A stretch of 64,000 nt of DNA, taken from the NCBI GenBank assembly GCA_963969495.1, contig OZ018338.1, forward strand, positions 46,011,206-46,075,205. The letters are read 5' to 3'. Shown here piece after piece: positions 35,670 through 47,970 of the stretch (the stretch's first letter is position 1; the number at the start of each line of letters is the position of its first letter). The notes below the pieces were generated by a model that worked only from the letters and a program-made list of their open reading frames with translations, was not told the DNA's origin and ran no database searches. The stretch is from Ceratothoa steindachneri (lineage: Eukaryota; Arthropoda; Malacostraca; Isopoda; Cymothoidae). Both the position numbers and the translations under genes were made by a program.

Positions 35670-38225
35670 AAGGCATTTAGTTTGCTTCCGACACGAAAAA
35701 GATATTTCGTAAATTTGATACTAAACTGAGGAAACAGATTGCTATTATCAAAAGTAAATAGTGGAATATTTGTATGCTACATTTTATTCAAGTAAATTTG
35801 ATTTAGCTTCAGCCATTTCCCATTTCAGCCTTTGACAGGAATTGTCATGTGTTGCTCGATTCTGATTTTCTAGTCTGGCCCGTCTGCTCTATGACTCACC
35901 CTTGTGATATTTAATTTAAATCTCCGATATAAATAATCCAATAAAACGGCTTCAAAAGCAAAACACCTAGAAATAATCCACCCAGAAAGCATATCCACAC
36001 GCAGGCAAGCCAATATTAAGAGGAACAACTGAGACATAAAAGTTGAATAGAAACAAGCAGAAAATTTTTTATTTACTCATCTATGAGGCTCCTTTTATTA
36101 GATTCAAGGAATCCATAGCTCACAAAATAACAAACCACATCCACCAATCATGATATGCATGAAAAGAAGTATGTGAGGCAAAAAGGATGCTACTGTGCGT
36201 GTTGTTAAAAGGCAGGTATGTACACCAAAGTATGTGTTAGCTTGTCGGTTGTAAGCAATTTTCTGTCCAATAGTACAATTATATTCGAATGTATTCGTGA
36301 CAGTTTATGGATTACTTTTGTAAGGATACTTGTAGAGAATCTACGCATGGGAAAGTACAGACATAAAAAAAATAATGTAGATTAAGAACAAAGATATAGG
36401 TATTACGTCGATCGCCGATAGACAGATAGACGCCGATAAATCGATTTGAGACACATCTACAGAGATTGGCAGGCAGAAAATAACTAAAATACACGCACAC
36501 TCTGACACGCGTTTGGCAGAATGGTCCTTGAGAAGGTGAATAAAAAATAAGAGCATCAGGTTTTTCGTTATTCGCATGCAATAAACTAGAAAATGTCTTT
36601 ACTCTAACCATCCCTTTATTCGCGCGTCAACTCATCAGGCACCAAGGAAAAAAATACGCATCATTTAGCCGGTACACTTAAGCTTGATAACGTCGTCATG
36701 TATCTACGTTTTCTGTAAACAGTCATTAGAGAGCGAGGGGAATATCGGTATACTTGACTCTCTTTACCCAAACTAAGCGCAGCGATCATCAGGAGCATAG
36801 AGTATAACCCGTGTTAACGAGGCTCTTTTCAAATGACTAACTGAATTCATCATTCCCTCGAACGAGCTCATCTGGAAGAGGGGCGCGTTTAACTTAAGTG
36901 CAGAGGCATCTAGAAAATGATATTACAGATGACATTTCGACGCATTATCACGTTTCACGCAAAGTGAATCTTAATTTCTTTCAGAAATCGCCTAAAGATC
37001 CACAATCGAACGTAAGGAGATCAAATAAATTGCGTTATATTTCTTACTATTGGAGAATTCTAAGAAGCTTTGCACGCGATCGAGAAAGATCTGTAAATTA
37101 CATTAAAGAGGTATGAGGCCATCCACCAGGCCAACATAAACAAGTGCGCATCAATGAAAACATTTATGCGTGTTATTTTAAAATTACATAGACATTCTGC
37201 GGTATTAGAGTATGTAAAACATATAATAGAAGCTTAGTCTTATCTTGTACCGATAAGCATCGTCGTTCTCTTGTCTTCCTCATTCATTAAATAAGATAGG
37301 CCGCAGGCAACACTAATTGAAACCTCACGTGAACCTTAGATTACATGCTTTATTGAGCGATTACTGCACAGAAGGTTTATCATATGATATATTATATCCT
37401 TTCCCGTATTTAACAAATACTTCTTGCACGATTTCCGATTTAAGTCGACCTCTTTGTAGCAGACGTGCGAGGCAATCTAATTATTCATTTCTCCATTAGT
37501 AGTCGTTTGGAGTATACTCTGGAGGGGGAGGGGGCGATGTGTAATGGCACTTGAAGCTTCCGTCATCTTAAAGGAAGATGGTCGAAGCTTGCGTTATTTA
37601 ATAGGTACCGAGTCGTGTATTTAAATCTGAGGTGTGGTGCAGTGTGAGAACTATTTTGCATTCAGAAATGAATTTCATAGCTATAATTCATTGGAAGAAA
37701 TAGGTATTTTGATAAGTGAATTTGGCTAGGCACGATGCTGGGCCACCAGGGCGCTTGAAGAAGTCTGTCAATATTTGCTTATAATAACCAAACCACTTGT
37801 CTCAAGTTTCTTGAATTTTACCCATATGAAAAAATCATTGGTCCCACCGCTGGATATAGTGAGGTTTGATGAATTGCATCAATTGTTTCTCCAATAAGCC
37901 AAACTTCTGTTTTACTTCTTGTTTCAATTGAACTCGACATGTTAATTATATTGCAGAAAGACTTTTTTAAACACAAATAGAATCTGAAAGAATGCTCACT
38001 CTTCACTGGTTCACACAACACTGAGTAGAGCATTGGTAACTGATAAGGGATGGGTTGCTGAGACAATGAAATGCGACACCAGAGTGCCTACAGGCCTACA
38101 CGTTAGGCTTATTTGTCTTATTTGTCCTTTGTACCTACCCTATAACATCACAGGTTATTGGATGATAATGAAACTTAGAATGCACTTAATATAGCTTCGG
38201 AATAGGAAATAATAAATTAGCCCAT
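35668..38225. other. No recognised gene
   Basis: Open frames of up to 99 codons (36312-36611) lack known motifs. A GGAGGGGGAGGGGGCGA run at 37520-37536 followed by TGTGTAATGG looks like a polypurine tract and LTR start, but no counterpart was found. Confidence 0.4.
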
Positions 38226-38380
38226 CAAGAGGAAAAGATACAAGCCATCGTACAAAGGCCGTTGCTCGCAAACAAAAAGCAGTTAAGGTCATTCATGGGT
38301 TTCGCCTTCTTATATCGGTGATTCAATCCCAATTTTGCCACCCTTTTTGCTCCCCTTTGTGCTCCACTTAGCAAAACAGG
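38226..38380 (+). pseudogene. Ty3/gypsy pol fragment (RT connection)
   Basis: About 50 codons read EEKIQAIVQRPLLANKKQLR, then SFMGFAFLYR, a TGA stop, and FNPNFATLFAPL. This matches KKQLRSFLGSASYYRRFVPN of element A. Upstream and downstream pol are absent. Confidence 0.8.
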
Positions 38381-38563
38381 CATTGTCTTGGCAGCCGGTG
38401 ATCTTGTCTCGACCGCTAGTCGTTTACAAACGCTCGTAGTCTTACGTGTCGCGTTTGCCTCCCTTACCAAACGTGTCTCGTTTCCTTTCCTAATAGGACT
38501 ACACTCGGCTTTATTATACACCCCTCACCCCGAAGTGTCTGACTGTCAAAGCTCATGACTCTT

Positions 38564-38730
38564 TCAGCAGCCATAAGGCATTTTGTCGATTAAGTTGGTC
38601 AGAGCCTTCTTACCTCGACCGTTGATGTGGAGCCCATCATCCACGTAGAGCTCGTCGCATCCAAAGAACCGGAGGAATAGGTCCAGAAATTTCACTCCTA
38701 TGAATTCACATATGTGTTCTAACTGCTCAT
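38564..38730 (-). pseudogene. LINE ORF1 SGNH-esterase C-terminal fragment
   Basis: The minus-strand frame contains DLFLRFFGCDELYVDDGLHI and NGRGKKALTNLIDK. DGLH is the terminal Asp-His block of SGNH hydrolases as found in LINE and other ORF1 proteins. The GDS part is missing. Confidence 0.6.
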
Positions 38731-40429
38731 AAATACTCAGAAGTTTGCTAGGTGCATGCACACTAGTGAATGTTTCTCTTTTAGTTTATCTCGCACAATC
38801 AACTAATGTTTGATCTTATTTTAACAGGGCTAGCATGGACGCCCATACTGTAGTTGAAACCTAGAGGACATGAAACACATTATATGGAATACACTGGCAG
38901 AGAGGTCTAAATCGAGAAATCCGAAAACATTTCGAGAAATCACGGTGAGTCTTCAAGAAGAAAAAAGCAAAATTACTGTGCAAAAATATCAACATTTGGC
39001 TCATTCTTGTAGCATATATCAAAGCATCATGGTATCCACACCAAATAATAATCACTTTTAACTTGTACAAATGCTTTCCACTGATAATTTAATCGTTAGA
39101 TTCCAATAGAAATTGGTTCCCAGTCACGTTTGGCCTATTTTGGTCACTTCAACATTTCTAGAAAATTTACATAAACTTTAACCATACGTAGTGTATACCT
39201 GTTGGTTAACGTACACGAATTTTTGAAACCTTGGATTTTCTCTGCTAAATGTTATGAAAGATGTTGTTGTGATAGAAATACAGGTGTTCTTATATTTTTG
39301 GATGGTATTGCTCTATTAGGGATCGGATATTAAAGTGATCTAACTTCTTCCTTTCCATGATATTTACTTCGGCATATCACCTCAGGTAGCAGAGTAAGAA
39401 AAGGACTGAAAGGATGCATACATCAAAGATGGAGTGGTACCCCCCCCCTCCTCCCGCCAAGACCATGAATGAATCAACGACAAGGGTATAATATTACCTG
39501 CCGGCTTCCCGAAAAAGATGTCAGAAAATATGTAAAATTGAAATATCTACAAATAACAAGCCAAGCTAAACCTGATTAGTTTAAGACTACCTCAAGAGCT
39601 GGAGCAAAATGCATAAGCAATGGAAACTACCACTTTAATTACGCTCGACATCTCCTTAACTCGCCACGGCGAGTTCTTTCAAATAATCTACTTTCTTTTT
39701 CAAAATCTTCTTTGAATTATTTCCTCCCGAATGAAGAAAAAAGAAAGGCTGAGTTGCACCTCAAAAATTCATGAATGATCTTCCAAAATGCTAAAAAAAT
39801 AAAAACATTAAACACTGCTAAACTAAAATTGTCAGATTTGCAAGATATCAAAGCACACTAAAGCAAACAATGAATTCTTTAAAAAATAGAGCCATTAACA
39901 AGAGCTTTTTTTTAGTAACGTCGGATGAAAACAATCTAAACATTGGATACTTTAATGAATGTTCATGCTCTGATCGTTCCAAAGAAATGGAACTTTTAAG
40001 AGTTAATTAATTACATTTTCGGAGAACTTTGGAGCCTTGGAATTGGCAAGGGATAATGAAAACAATCTAATGAGCCAAACTTCATTGCGAAAAGTTTTTA
40101 TCTTTTTGATTTTATATTATAAATAATAAATAGACTTTGTAGTAAAATACAGGAGAAGATGCAAATTTACGCATTCGAGAATGTTTCTAGATAACTAATA
40201 ATTAAAAGCCATAAATACTGTCCTGAGTTTTTTTCCCTGACAGTCCTAGGTCGCTTTCACTGCATTCCTGGCGATGGATTATATATGTAAATAATTCTAT
40301 ATGCAATTTATTGTTATTTTTTATAAAAGGGTGAATTACAGTCATAGAATGATTTGTAAACTTGCTTGTGAACAAAACTTATAAAGGTGAGAAAAGTGTG
40401 GGGATGTTAGGAGTAGATAGCATGAGAGC
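38731..40429. other. AT-rich, no recognised gene
   Basis: Only short frames (63-69 codons) without motifs. Nothing else seen. Confidence 0.5.
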
Positions 40430-42640
40430 TTTTATTTAAGGGAGGGGGGCGTGAAATGTGTGTTTGTGTGTAGTTTAATAATTGCCAGGTTACTGGCTGA
40501 TCTCTTTCTTTGGACTTTATTCTATCTTCTGCTCTTCTAATTGCATTTGAGTTTGTGTTGTACAGGTTGCTTCTAAGTTTTTATTCGTTTTCTTTTTTAT
40601 TTCCTATATCGTATTGGTAATTTTGCTTTGGATACCTTGCGGTAAGGTTTTTCTAATTTAAATCCGTTTTGTTATACTCTATTTGTTTACTTTATATGTT
40701 AAGGTTGGGTTGTTCTAAATTCCTTTGTTTTGTATAGTTACCTTTCTTTGTTCTTTGATTTCAGGTACTCATGCTTTTTTGATGGGTTTTGCTCGTTAAG
40801 CTTATTTTGTTGTTATTATTGGTTCTTCCTCACGTCACAGGCGGAGCCTATTGCTGGGGAAGAATTTACGGTCATAATTTATGTTCTCTATTTCTAGAGC
40901 TCTTTTGGTCTCCTGATTATTTTCTTCTTTTGATTTCCTTCCGTCAGTGTTTAAATAAAGTATTTTCAGTTTAGTTCTCTCGATATCATCTAGATCTTAT
41001 TAATTTTGTTGTTTTTAATTCTTTGATTTGTGATTTTTCCATTTGCCGTTTGATATTTTCTCGAAGGTATCCATCCTCTTGATAATTTTGACGTCATTGG
41101 GGAAGATCCTTATTTTGTTTTCTTCTAGTCGTTTTTGGATAATTTTTTGACCATGGTCTGTCATGTAATTCCATTAAGAGGCTTGAGTTTCGATACCTTT
41201 ATTTATATCCTTCAGTTTAGTACCTATGGGTAGAGGATAGGCCTCGTTTACGAAGATCTTAAGTTTAGAGTCTCTTGCTTCGTAACGACAGCCTTCTTCT
41301 CTCTCCGTTTCGCTTTCCATGTCAGTTTGTGTGTCCCATTCGGTTTGGTTCTTTTTAATTGAGTGTTTTTTTGTTTTCTTATGGCTCTTCTTTTCGTCTT
41401 TTTGTCAATTCTCCGAAGTTTCTGTTTCTTCTTCCTCTTCATTAGGTTCGTTGGTTTCGATTGTTTTTTCGTTTTCTTCCATATTTGCTCCTATGTCCAC
41501 CGTATCTTTTATTTGAAGAGTTTTTCCTGCCGTTACCCCGTATAGGAGAGCCGAGGGGGGTTCAAGGGCACCCACATCTTGCTTACTCCGTTCTTCTCTA
41601 AGAGAAGATTGAGCGTGTCTGAGAAGGTCCTTGATTGGGCAATGTTTTGTACGTGCGCGTATATAATACATGCTAGAATGTGCAGCCATGTTCCTTCATT
41701 AACATTTATATTGATTTTGGGCTCTTGTGTTTCCTTACTACGCTGGTGTATGTCTGATTATTCTTTAATTCTTTTTCTTACTTCTGCTCTTGTTCTTTCT
41801 TGTTTATTATTTCTCTTCACTTTGGACAGTTCACTGGCATTGTCGCATGTTGACCTTGGCAGGTTACGCATCTCTTTGTAGTCTCTGTGCATTCCCTGAA
41901 TGTGTGATTGTTACCTACGCATTCTGCGGATACTTTTTGTCCTTATTTGGGCAGTTCTTTGCCACGTGCTCCTCAATGGCATAGCATTGGAAGAAGGTTT
42001 GTACGTTTAAAAATTTTTTTTTTTCATATTTTCATGGAGTATCCTCATTCCGAAGGCAAGGATCCCGTTGTTGGTTGCCATATTTTCCATCTCCGCTGAG
42101 GCGCAAATAACTTTGAACACGTGCCTGTGGTGTCCAAATTTGATGATCTCTGCATTTTTCAGATGTTAGATTTCCCTTTCGATCTCCTCTTTCAGTTCCT
42201 TTTTTGTGTGGTATCCTAAATAAAGGTATAGCTTTCGAGAGACGAAGGTTCGGTTTGCCAGGAGTTGTGGTGGTAGTTGTGGGGCAAATCCGATCTTTCT
42301 TTAGAGCCTTTAGTCCTTCGGGCGCCACCAGGTGTTCTGTGCCATTCTGTTTGTGACATAAGGCAACGTATCCGTTGGAGGCCACTATTACTTTGGTAAG
42401 GGCAATCTTCAATTCAGTTTAAAGAGTCCTTATTGCTACTCCTCTTTCGGGTTTTTGTGCTTCGAGTTCGGTTCTCAGTGGAAGTCTTCTATACTCCATA
42501 TTGTTATCCATGTTGGTGTGGTGTTTTTGACCCTCCTCCTTCCTTTTGACCTCACTTTCACTAGTTTGGCTGTTAAGAATGAGATGATCATAGATGAAAT
42601 GGTGGACCAGGGTGGGCTCCTCTTGAGGGGTGAAATGTGA
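40430..42640 (-). mobile_element. Jockey/I-group LINE, copy 3 (ORF2 deleted)
   Basis: The left part (40430-40940) matches the 3' region of copy 1. Near 40950 the sequence jumps to the ORF1/ORF2 junction region, so endonuclease and RT are deleted. The block WNYMTDHGQKIIQKRLEENK near 41130-41190 parallels WNFVTDHDEKAIQKLMEENR at 15640-15700 in copy 1, which confirms they are the same family. Confidence 0.75.
41248..42412 (-). pseudogene. LINE ORF1, copy 3
   Basis: Frames 42412-42032, about 42000-41800, 41689-41405 and 41442-41248 make up ORF1: an N-terminal part (VASNGYVALCHKQNG), a zinc knuckle CYAIEEHVAKNC, an acidic segment (ETNEPNEEEEETETSE) and a basic tail (KRKKKQKLRRIDKKTKRRA). Several frameshifts separate them. 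It corresponds to ORF1 at 19897-21143. Confidence 0.65.
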
Positions 42641-43850
42641 CGGACCTTTTTTTGGTTAGCGTGGAATCAACCAGCGCTAACTGGGGGTGACGCCTCCTTG
42701 ACGGAGTTAGAAACCGCGGTTGCATCCGACATACGCTGAGACGGTTGTATGTCCCTCAGCGATTCTGGTGGCCCCTCACAGGCAGAGTGATTAAACTCCT
42801 CTGCGAAGGTTGCAACCTGGCTTATTATCCGGAGGCTCCTCTGATATGGGTATCTGGCAGCGGGCTATTTCTCAGACCTTCCCCCTTCCCTTACTCCCAA
42901 TTATGCAATCGCAAGTGCACGGCATAGTTGAGATGAGGTTGAAATAACAGCGTTCACTAGTCAAGGCATAGTGCCCAGACTAGGGGTGGGGGGTGGGGAC
43001 TTAGGCATTCATGATGAGTATGATGCGCCTAATTAAAATTATTAATTCTCTCTTTTTTAGTACATCCTGAATGGGAGGATTTTGGATTTGGTAGAGAAAA
43101 GGTGTCGGAGGCAATATATGAAATTAAAATGAAAAATGAGAATGTGGATGGGGGTGAGATTGAGATGTTCTTCTTTCTTGAAATCTTCTTTTAACGAATG
43201 TGAATTTTCTCCATATTTACAGATGTAGTTCTCCGCAACTTCTTTCGTATTTAAACTTCTAACCTCGGCGGGAAAATTATCTTCAAAGGAAAGGGTGGAA
43301 ATGATTTCGGTGATTGCTTTACCAAGTGTGAGTGATTCAGCGAGAAGGTTATCCAAGCGGTGAATTCGAACAAAACTTCTCTCCTTTTGCCAGAGTCCAA
43401 CCATTTGAGAATAAATAAACGCATCCTATCAGGAGAGAGAGGGGTAGGGGAAATTCAGTCAGTACAGATCATTTCAGACGAATCAAATTATAGCCACTTT
43501 TCTCCGCACGCAAAGACTTCAATGAACGCATGCTAAACGAGACGCTCTCATTACTAACTGGTATCCATGGTAACTAGAATTATCATCTGCATTTCACATC
43601 AAGGTTGCTATTATTTCACTACACAACTTGATTCCTAGTCGAGGTACTCCAAACAAAAACTACATATCAATTTGCACGGCAAGTTTTACCCTTGCGTCTC
43701 CATTAGCCTCACGCGCGTTAACAAACTTCAACATAATATGGAACACATAAATATCAATTCTCATATCATTACAGTTTTTTCAGTGTTTAAAGTGAATCAA
43801 ATTTAATTCCGATTAGCAATTCTCACTGAAGTGAATTACGCTAGCCATTA
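42641..43850. other. Mostly unassigned
   Basis: 42641-43000 is GC-richer and may be the 5' untranslated region of LINE copy 3. A 116-codon minus-strand frame at 43057-43404 (contains RLDNLLAESLTLGKAITEII) has only a faint resemblance to Ty1/copia gag and is left unnamed. Confidence 0.35.
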
Positions 43851-44169
43851 CACTAGCCAACAAATTTTACCTTTGTATCTGCTACTTAAGTAAATGTTGT
43901 TGTAACTAAGTTAAGTGCGCTGATTCAGAGTCTGTGCTCAGATTTGTCCTAGCACGTAAGGTTCCTGAGTTTTTCAACTAGCCTATATGGCTCACTTTGT
44001 CACCTTGGATCAATTAATGATATAATTATTACGAGTTTGAGAAGAATGAGAATCGAGGAACCTTATTTGGCATTATGTACGTCCTTTTGCAGACCCAGAA
44101 AAGATAGGTATTACATGTAAAAGAGGTAGTACTCACCTAACTATAAATTTCTTCAAAAATGTTTAGACT

Positions 44170-45700
44170 CTTTTTCTTGCGCTTGTACGTGGATATAGGA
44201 TCCTCCCGTAGTAGGAACCAGCAGTAGTCACCCATTATGTTTTTGTTGAAGCGGCCTTGATACCTGCTTTCCATCATTGCGATATCTCAGTGGAACCTTT
44301 CTTCATGTTGGTCACTAATATCATCCATATCAGATGGAAAGAAATCTAGATTCGAATGCAAGAAATGCATCTTAAGAGACATCCGACACCCCATTTGTTG
44401 ATACGCCTTTGGCATATTGTCCACTAGTTCTTCATTGACTTCAGCCCTATGTTTGCCAAGGAAGTTATGCACTACATGGACAAATAAATCCCATGCTGGC
44501 AACTCAAGTGGAGTTAGTTTTGAACCTCCTGTCACGTATCAATTCTCTGATCTCCGGCCCTACAAAAATGCCAGCTTTAAGTTTAGCATCGGTTTTCTTT
44601 GAACCAAATTTTTTCTTTGAGATACTTGAATCCATCAGAATCATGGGCCATTGCTTTATCAAAATTCGTGATAAGGCCAAGTTTGATATGAAGTGGTGGA
44701 AGGTAGATCTTCTGTAGATGTACCAAAGGCATGTACTTTACATTGTATCGGCCAACTATGTGTTCTTCTCTTTCGGGCCATTTTTTGACAATATAATAAT
44801 TCCTTTCGTTACGGCAGTTCCAATGGCATAAAAAGCACATATTCTTTGTATACCCTAGCTGCAGTCCAAGAAGTAAAGAAATTACCTTTAGAGCACTACA
44901 GATATTAAACTTATGATGGCCTAAGTGGGAAGTTGCCAGATAGCCCCTTAAAAAAATAAAATAAAATAAAAATACACTTATGATGCGAGTAATGAACACC
45001 TTCCAAAATAAATTTCATTGAGTAATATGTCTCTATCTTCCTAACAATAAGTGCGACAGGAATTGAAAGTTTTTTGTTATCATTGTGTAGCAACACAGCT
45101 TTGAGGCTAGCAGTGCTTGCATCGATGAATAGTCTCCATTCATCAGATAAATGCTCGTTTCCTAGCTGATTCATGAGGCTATTAACATCAGTACAGAAAC
45201 AAGCACCATATTCTTCCTTATAGAAGGCAGCTAAGGCCTCATGGCGTTTACGTAAAGTATATATTTTTACACCATCCTCTAGAAGATCCTATTTTTGTAG
45301 TCTTGAGCCCAACAGTTCTGCGTTCTCATTTGACAATGACAAATCCCTCAATAAATCATTAAATCTTTCTTGATTTATCAACTGGATCTTCTTTTCTTTA
45401 GAATCATCCTCATACATTTCCTTGTCATTATTATATTCCTCTTCAGGTGATGAATCATCTTCTTTAACTGCACTAGCTTATGGATGAACTGGGATTGGCA
45501 TCTCCATATTATGAAGGACTGGTTTTATAGCTGATTTACAATCTGGATATACAATTCTTGTCTTGTTCTTATTTGAGAATCCAGCAATATTTGTCATACA
45601 AAAATAACAATCAAAAACATGATATGTTGGCTAACATCATACCATTCGTACATTAAAAGTCATACCCTTCCGTTTGCCATTTTACTATTGTGTGAGCCCC
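44170..45700 (-). pseudogene. CMC-like transposase, broken
   Basis: Read right to left: CYFCMTNIAGFSNKN and IVYPDCKSAIKPV (zinc-binding N-terminus), RFNDLLRDLSLSNENAELLG, EWRLFIDASTASLKAVLLHN (candidate catalytic Asp), CSALKVISLLLGLQLGYTK where relatives have C-x-D-L-K-V, CFLCHWNCRNE, LPPLHIKLGLITNF, MSLKMHFLHSNLDFFP, ISDQHEERFH (candidate Glu), and YQGRFNKNIMGDYCWFLLRE. At least two stops, frameshifts and a 70-bp insertion near 44940-45000 break it. The family is widespread in invertebrate genomes. The mapping of Asp/Glu to a DDE active site is my inference. Confidence 0.7.
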
Positions 45701-45958
45701 GTACACACAGTACACTAGCTAATGGAGAAACTGTGATTGGTATCTTCATATTATTAGTGACTGGTTTTATAGCTGACTTACAATCTGGATATACAATTTT
45801 TTACTTGATTTTATTTGAAAATCCTGCAATATTTGTCATACAAAAGTAGCAATCGAAAACCTGATTTGTTGGCTCACGCCACACCATTGGTACAATAAAA
45901 AGCATACCCTTCCGTTTGCCATTTAGCTACTGTGTGAGCCTCGTATAACACACAGTAG
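45471..45958 (-). repeat. 242-bp tandem duplication in copy 1
   Basis: Units begin at 45471 (CACTAGCTTATGGATGAACT) and 45713 (CACTAGCTAATGGAGAAACT) and run in parallel to about 45958. Each encodes the N-terminal CYFC/VYPDCKSAIKPV segment of the transposase. Confidence 0.9.
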
Positions 45959-46514
45959 AAGATTTGTGATGTGTCCAGAGCTTGTCTTAGTCGCCAACTT
46001 TACAACCAAAATAATAATTGTATGCAGTTTTCACAATTTGAGCAAAATTTTCCTCTACAGGCTTGGAGTATATCTTTTACAGATATAAGAAAGGTTGTCT
46101 GGGCTATTTATACATCCTCACTGATTCATGTTTTCAACTTATTTTGTATAATCTTCTTATATACTTTTGTACATTCTTATTTCATTTACAAATTAATTGA
46201 GAGATATATCTGAAAGAAATATGCAATTAATCACTGTATGTAAATATCGTTTCAACACCACTACTATAATGGCTAAAATTGACAACGTGATAAAACAGGA
46301 GGGTAACGCAGGAAGCAAACACACACAACACATCCTCTCATTACGGTAGCCGAAACAACGCTGCTTATATGTATAACTAAGAGTATGCGTGTAACTCAGG
46401 AACCTTACGCTTCAGAACAATTCTGATTACAGATTCGGAATTAGCATACTCGATTTAGTTAGTATAAATCACAAGCTAATACCTAAGTAGCAAAATCATT
46501 GTTGACTAGTGTTA

Positions 46515-47800
46515 TGTGTTACTAAATTTGTGCATATTTAATAAAGTTAAAATCATTATTTCCTCTAGTAAAGCAAAAGAATCTAATCTCCTTCCATGAA
46601 ACCTTCTATATTAAAAGAATAAATATTTACCGTCTTCAAAAATTCAGAGCTTAAGGCAATTCAAAGTAAAACAGAAGCAAGTGTGTCATACTGACATCCA
46701 GTTTAATGACATTTAGTAGTGTCACAAGGACATTTATGATTTTATAATTTTCAAATACATAAACGTTTTTTAACTTTAAAAATGATGCTTAACGATGCTC
46801 CTTTTAACTTCCGGAACTTAATAATAAAGTAGTTATTCACTTTTTGACAATATATTGCTATTTTGCTAACTTCGACCTACTGTAGCTCCTTCAACTTTTG
46901 ATTTGATTCAATTACCTAGACCTGGTCTGTTGAGACCTAGAGGCAATTTGCGCATGTCTTTTGGTGATATTCAATCAATACCATGTTTGATTTTTTGGAT
47001 GTGTAGGCCCTTTGTGGATCTCTGCATTTTCAGTTTGTATAGTATAATGGCGTGTGTTGGCTGTAATAGATCGCAATACCAACTGATCCGAGAAGATTTG
47101 ATGACGATGGTCGGGCCTTTTAACGAGTCTTATTCCTTTTATTTATAAACTGTTTTCTGCACAAAGCTTTGTTTTAAACTAGAGGCTTAACGATATTTAG
47201 CACTCGATGTCTGGTAGGCTTTTGAATTAGAAATATTACGATTTTTTTAATTTGCGGGGTGTGAGGGAGGTATGGGGGCGAATCCTCCCATTTCGAAAGT
47301 ACCGCTATCGTCATCTTAAATTACCAGATTAGTTCTTGTCCGAGAAGGAGAGAGAGAGAGATGGGTAGGGCGAAAAGAACCCGCGATCAGCTTCTTTTGA
47401 GGTAACTTCCGTTTGATAACACGACCTATACCAAGCCAAATTGTAACAACAAGAGGTTCCGTGAGATGGCATAAAGGTCTAAATTCACTCCCGGCACCTC
47501 TTCATGTCCAGTATTTTATTCTTGTTTATACAGTAGTAAAGTTTATTTTGTTTCGCCCAGTTTGATATACAGAACCCTCTAGATAGTTAAATTAATTCTG
47601 CCAAGTATAACTAGTCACTCTTAGAGATTTATTAAAATCCAAAGTTCAATTGCATTATTCAAGGCAAGGCTCAACTGCACAGTTGAGCCTGCGTGACATC
47701 CGCCAACCGTCCAGAGACACAGAAAGCATACGGAGGTCAGAAGATCTGACCTGACCTACGACAGTTCTGGTCTGGATCTTTTAAATAGATTTAAAAATGT
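46515..47800. other. No recognised gene
   Basis: AT-rich with an 81-codon frame at 46903-47148 that shows no known motif. Confidence 0.5.
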
Positions 47801-47970
47801 GTTTTTCTTTGCATCAGTTTTATGTGTACTTTTCAGATATGAAGCTCGTTTTTGCTGGGAATACATACTTTTCCTAGTATTTACTTCGGTCAATTATGGG
47901 AAAAGTATGCATTTCCAGGGAAAACAAGTGTCAGATCTGAAAGGTACACATAAAACTGCATAGGAAAAAC
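47801..47970. mobile_element. Small foldback element, about 75-bp arms
   Basis: The left arm 47801-47876 and right arm 47896-47970 are imperfect inverted copies, both with CAGTTTTATGTGTAC, TTTCAGAT and CATACTTTTCC, around a 20-bp spacer. No coding capacity and no clear target duplication. Confidence 0.7.

Larger units (their letters stand above)
43851..46511 (-). mobile_element. CMC-like (CACTA/Chapaev) DNA transposon, copy 1
   Basis: 2661 bp. The ends are CACTAGCCAACAA on the left and, read inward from the right, CACTAGTCAACAATG. Both are flanked by TTA (43848-43850 and 46512-46514), a 3-bp target duplication. The terminal repeats extend discontinuously for more than 100 bp, sharing TGCTACTTA, AACTAA and CGTAAGGTTCCTGAGTT. 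AGGAACCTTA at 44058 is a subterminal inverted repeat of the last block. CACT termini with a 3-bp duplication are known from the CACTA/Mirage/Chapaev group; the exact family is inferred. Confidence 0.75.

Noticed and set aside
43057..43404. Ty1/copia gag
   Set aside because: Resemblance limited to a few residues around ITEII; no zinc knuckle or pol nearby.
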